From GCA-003244245 sp050699635 (GTDB taxonomy: Bacteria > Actinomycetota > Actinomycetes > Mycobacteriales > Pseudonocardiaceae), in assembly GCA_050699635.1 (NCBI GenBank), contig JBOHFK010000005.1, forward strand, positions 43,392 to 107,391: a stretch of DNA of 64,000 bases. Reading direction: 5' to 3'. Under the pieces are notes generated by a model, which was not told where the DNA came from, ran no database searches, and saw only the letters and a program-made list of their open reading frames with translations. The position numbers were made by a program, and so were the translations under genes. Every line of letters begins with the position of its first letter. Within the stretch, counting starts at the first letter, position 1. This document shows, piece after piece, positions 61,167-64,000 of the stretch.

Positions 61167-61197
61167 ACTGAATCATGATCTGTCTACGTGATTCAGT
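61167..61197. promoter_or_regulatory. Perfect inverted-repeat operator of the XRE-ImmA-PIN operon
   Basis: ACTGAATCA at 61167-61175 and TGATTCAGT at 61189-61197, exact complements with a 13-base spacer and a 22-bp (two-turn) centre-to-centre distance, as expected for a dimer of HTH repressors. On the minus strand TACACT overlaps its distal edge and could be a -10 box. Confidence 0.75.
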
Positions 61198-61312
61198 GTA
61201 GCTGGGCGCCGCACATAGCGCCAGCGCGAGCTGTACCACACCGTCACCTCGCTGAGCGTGGGTAAGCCGCGGTTGACCGGCATACCGGCCGCACTGCATC
61301 GTCGACCGGGGG

Positions 61313-62071
61313 TCAGCCTCCGATGCCGGGTAGCACCGGCGGTATCAGAGTTGGGGTTGGTGTCACCTCGCTAGGCGTCGGCCGGTCCGAGGTCTTAGGT
61401 GCGCTCGGCTCAACACTGGCACCGTCATCGGGAGTAGTGGTGCTGGTGGCAGGGGCCGTGGGTGCCTGGGTGGGGGTCTCGGACAACGGCGCGCCCGGGC
61501 TGGGTGGCGAGGGTGTCGCTGGTGGGAGCTGGGGACCAGGCGGGTTGTTGATTACCTGCCCGATGGTGGTTCCCTGACCGTTACCGCCTACGGTCTCGCC
61601 GCTGACCCACTCAAAGCCGGTGATGAAGATCAGGGCTACGAAGAAGGCCCCGAGGGCTCCTACCACCACGGCACCCCAACGCAGGGTGGCGAACCACCGG
61701 GAACGATCCGAGGACTGCGGTCCGCGGTCGATACTGTCAGTGAGTTGTTCATCGCCAAGCGGGGCATTCACCACCGCGGGGCGGGAGCGTTCGGTCCTGG
61801 ATCCTTCGCAGGAACGCGGCGACGGCGGAGTGCGGTGGGCGAAGGACCGGACCCTTTCCCGGCTACGCCGCAGCGAGGACTCGTACACGGCGGTGCCTAC
61901 GGTGGTGATCACGCTAGCCCCGGCGGCCCCGATGAGGGTACCGGCAGCGCCGAGCATAGAGCCGAGTACGGCGGCGGTCACTGCGGCGAGGGCGGCCGCG
62001 CTGATGTGGGTCGGGTTGAGGCCGGTCTTGCGCGTGGTGTCGTCTGGGCTGGTAGGCGAGTGCGGCGCAGT
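61313..62071 (-). CDS. Two-helix membrane protein with Pro/Thr-rich tail
   Basis: 252 residues from the ATG at 62071 (AGGAG only 3 bases upstream); a GTG at 62152 would add 27 residues. Membrane segments lie at about residues 23-56 (alanine- and glycine-rich) and 130-152 (WGAVVVGALGAFFVALIFIT). The C-terminal 90 residues are outside or linker-like, rich in Pro, Thr and Ser. No domain is recognised. It lies upstream of the XRE-ImmA-PIN operon on the same strand, with the operator between, so it is either a neighbour or an associated membrane component. The Pro/Thr tail suggests cell-wall spanning. Confidence 0.6.
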   Translation of the reverse strand, partial: TAPHSPTSPDDTTRKTGLNPTHISAAALAAVTAAVLGSMLGAAGTLIGAAGASVITTVGTAVYESSLRRSRERVRSFAHRTPPSPRSCEGSRTERSRPAVVNAPLGDEQLTDSIDRGPQSSDRSRWFATLRWGAVVVGALGAFFVALIFITGFEWVSGETVGGNGQGTTIGQVINNPPGPQLPPATPSPPSPGAPLSETPTQAPTAPATSTTTPDDGASVEPSAPKTSDRPTPSEVTPTPTLIPPVLPGIGG

Positions 62072-62207
62072 CATGATCTCCTGTAGGTCGGACGTCTGCT
62101 CCTCAGGCACCAGCGCCTGGGACGCCGGTGCTGAGGCCCCTACGTTAGCCACGGGACCGACCGGCCTCTCGGCTGGTACCCGCGGCGATCAAAGTAACGT
62201 ACCGGGA

Positions 62208-62581
62208 ATGGGAGTGATCGATCAGCTGAAGCGGCGTGTGGGGCAGGCGCTGCTCGGCGCCACATTCATCAAGCTCGGGTTCGACGCGGCCGTCGCCCCC
62301 GGCTCCCGGGTCGACAAGGCGGCGGCCCTCGGCCTGCCCAACGCCGAGCTGGCCGTGCGTGGCAACGGCGCGGCGATGGTGGCCGGCGGTGTGGCGTTGA
62401 CCTTCGACAAGCTCCCCCGGCTGGCCGCTTTCGGGCTCATCGCTTCGATGATCCCAACCACCCTGGCCGGGCACGCCTTCTGGCATTTCGACGGCGCCGA
62501 ACGCAAGGCAACGAAATTCAGTTCCTGAAGAATGCCGGCCTGGTCGGCGGGCTGCTGTTGGTACTGACGAGGAGTCGCTGA
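62208..62581 (+). pseudogene. DoxX-like membrane protein with one frameshift
   Basis: ATG at 62208. The first 100 codons encode a DoxX-family protein (LLGATFIKLGFDAAVAPGSR, then LALTFDKLPRLAAFGL-type segments and AGHAFWHFDGAERKA). One base is missing at about 62511-62513; the next frame adds EIQFLKNAGLVGGLLLVLTR, the final helix, to TGA at 62581. Repair gives 124 residues, the usual DoxX length. DoxX proteins are integral membrane redox partners. Confidence 0.8.
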
Positions 62582-62589
62582 GGGCCAGG

Positions 62590-63572
62590 CTAGCTGGGTC
62601 GCAAGATGGCCTTGATGACTCCGTCGGCGCGCTGGTCGAATGCCCGGTACAGCTGCGGCGCGTCGTCGAGCCGGCGGTGATGAGTGACCACGGCACTGGG
62701 ACGGGCCCGACCGGAGAGCACGAGGTCACGCAACAATACGGTGTAACGGCGGTCATGGGTGCGGCCGAAGCCGACCGATACCCCCGTCGATGCCGATCTG
62801 CACCCCGCTCATGGCCTCCTTCCCGAGGGGGAGTCCGCGGGTCCGGCGCAGTTCGCGGATCTGGTCGACTGGATCTGCCTGCCGGTAGTCAACCGGGGTG
62901 GCGCCGAGCTCGCCCGCCTTGTCCAGCCGCTCAGGTACCCGATCGACGACATGGACCTCGGCGGCGCCCTTCAACAGAGCGCTGTAGGCCGAAAGGAGGC
63001 CGATGGTCCCCGCGCCGAAGACCGCGACGGTGCAACCCGCGAAGACCCCTGCCAGCTCGGTCGCATGCCATCCCGTCACGAAGGCGTCGGCCAGCAACAC
63101 CAGATCGTCCTCAAGCTCGTCCCCCGGCTCACCGGGAACCGGGATGCAGTTGGCGTCGCCGTAGGGCACGCGCAGCAGCTCAGCCTGAGCGCCGCGGTAG
63201 GGACCCATCCCGGCGTAGCCGTATGCCGCACCGAAACCGCCGGGGCGTACCCGCAGGCAGGCGGCCGACAATCCCCGCGCGCAGTTGACGCACACCCCGC
63301 AGTACAGGTGGGTCGGGATCACCACCCGATCCCCGGGCTTCACCATTTCCACCGCGGAACCGGCCAGCTCGATCACACCAAGAGGTTCATGACCTAAGAC
63401 CAACCCCGGGTGTGGCACCGGTGCGGCCGTCGTACATGTGCAAGTCGGTGCCGCACATCGCGCTTGAGCTGACCCGGACCACCACATCGGTCGGCTCTTC
63501 CAGTTCCGCGTCTGGCACGTCCTCAACCCGCACCGAGCGAGTGTCGACAAAGACGACTGAGAACTCCCGCAA
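62590..63572 (-). pseudogene. Zinc-dependent alcohol dehydrogenase with a frameshift and an internal deletion
   Basis: Starts with a TTG at 63572 and encodes the GroES-like zinc domain (VVVRVSSSAMCGTDLHMYDG, with the catalytic Cys). One extra base in the run at 63404-63410 shifts the frame; the structural zinc lobe (YCGVCVNCARGLSAAC) and Rossmann fold (VAVFGAGTIGLLSAYSALLK) follow. After VQIGIDGG about 60-70 residues are missing, and in a third frame the end appears (FGRTHDRRYTVLLRDLVLSG ... VIKAILRPS). It was a medium-chain formaldehyde/alcohol dehydrogenase, downstream of the ArsR gene in the same direction. Confidence 0.82.
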
Positions 63573-63596
63573 GCACCGCCTGGCGAAAGCACGAGG

Positions 63597-63977
63597 CTAA
63601 CTCCGCTTGACGGGCGGGTCGGGTGCGAGCTGTCCGTCGGGTCCGATGTGATCGAAGATTTGCTCGATCAGGGCGAGTACGTGCGGGTCGTCGACGGTGT
63701 AGATCTGGTGGCGCCCGTCGCGGCGGCCGCTGACGATGCCCCCGAGGCGCAGCTTGGCCAGGTGTTGGCTCGCGGTGGCGATGGGCACCCCGGCCTGCTC
63801 GGCCAGTGACCCCACATCGTGCTCGCCCTGGGCTGCAAGCCACACCAGATGTAGTCGTACCGGGATTGAGAGTAGGTCGAACGTGCCGGCCGCGACCTTG
63901 AGCTGAGCCGCTGTCGGGCGTCGACGCGTCCCGTGCTCGTCGGAGCCGGCGGGCGCAAGGTTCGACGACTCTGCCAT
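63597..63977 (-). CDS. ArsR-family transcriptional regulator
   Basis: 126 residues. The winged helix-turn-helix is clear: STIPVRLHLVW-like start (LLSIPVRLHLVWLAAQGEHD), recognition region SLAEQAGVPIATASQHLAKL RLGG (split here) and wing GRRDGRHQIYTV. The metal-binding ELCVCD motif of ArsR/SmtB is replaced by GEHDVG, so a metal sensor of that type is unlikely. It probably controls the alcohol dehydrogenase that follows 24 bases downstream in the same direction. Confidence 0.85.
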   Translation of the reverse strand: MAESSNLAPAGSDEHGTRRRPTAAQLKVAAGTFDLLSIPVRLHLVWLAAQGEHDVGSLAEQAGVPIATASQHLAKLRLGGIVSGRRDGRHQIYTVDDPHVLALIEQIFDHIGPDGQLAPDPPVKRS

Positions 63978-64000
63978 GGCAGCTCAATTATCACCGACGA

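Noticed and set aside
1..64000. CRISPR array, rRNA genes or an intact transposase
   Set aside because: I saw no regularly spaced repeat series, no rRNA-like blocks and no complete DDE or serine transposase frame on either strand.

Overview
The window is high-GC DNA with dense, mostly full-length genes, Shine-Dalgarno-led ATG/GTG starts and many families typical of Actinobacteria (DUF1918, DUF5709, MEDS, BON, HisKA_3 kinases, cytochrome bd, MpaB-era redox clusters). A member of the Pseudonocardiales or a close relative is the best guess. That is an inference from family content; no rRNA or other marker gene is present.

Bases 1-23 kb read as a chromosomal stress, redox and central-carbon island. 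It holds a MEDS protein (partial), glucose-6-phosphate dehydrogenase, catalase, an HD-domain protein, a tautomerase, glutamyl-tRNA reductase behind a 24-codon leader ORF, and a Tat-exported DyP peroxidase followed by a beta-propeller protein and a VIT/CCC1-like membrane protein. It continues with a 3-hydroxyisobutyrate-dehydrogenase-like enzyme, a LuxR-type response regulator, CydAB, a PoxB-like pyruvate oxidase, a broken BON protein, transketolase and an MFS exporter. From 23 to 35 kb come hydrolases, a PAS-GAF-GAF histidine kinase (DosS/DevS-like layout), an acyl-CoA synthetase, a channel-like membrane protein, an SDR, DUF5709 and glucose-6-phosphate isomerase. Together these genes supply NADPH (Zwf, Pgi, Tkt), detoxify peroxides (catalase, DyP, Ohr) and feed quinone-linked respiration under low oxygen (CydAB, PoxB).

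From 35 to 53 kb the window is a scrapyard of redox enzymes and regulators: aldo-keto reductase, epimerase, LysR, Ohr, GMC oxidoreductases, SDRs, a nitronate monooxygenase-like flavoprotein and a cNMP-thioredoxin-reductase-like protein. These are interspersed with many truncated or frameshifted genes. From 53 to 57 kb lies what looks like cargo of an integrative element: an HTH protein, an XRE-TPR regulator with a strong terminator, and a chain of very small, start/stop-overlapping ORFs. From 57 to 62 kb there are two ImmA/IrrE metallopeptidase loci. One of them is an XRE - ImmA/IrrE - PIN-like operon with a perfect inverted-repeat operator, the best candidate for an undescribed toxin/defence-type module. 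The last 2 kb hold a DoxX-like gene, a broken zinc alcohol dehydrogenase and an ArsR regulator.

Two patterns run across the window. (1) Three families of short non-coding elements sit at similar distances upstream of start codons and look like shared promoter modules: one upstream of catalase, the HIBADH-like gene, the nitronate monooxygenase and a GMC oxidoreductase, and another upstream of both cydA and poxB. (2) About ten genes carry single-base indels, mostly in G/C homopolymers, and several would be exactly family length if one base were restored. This is either real decay or systematic sequencing error, and every affected call below depends on which it is.
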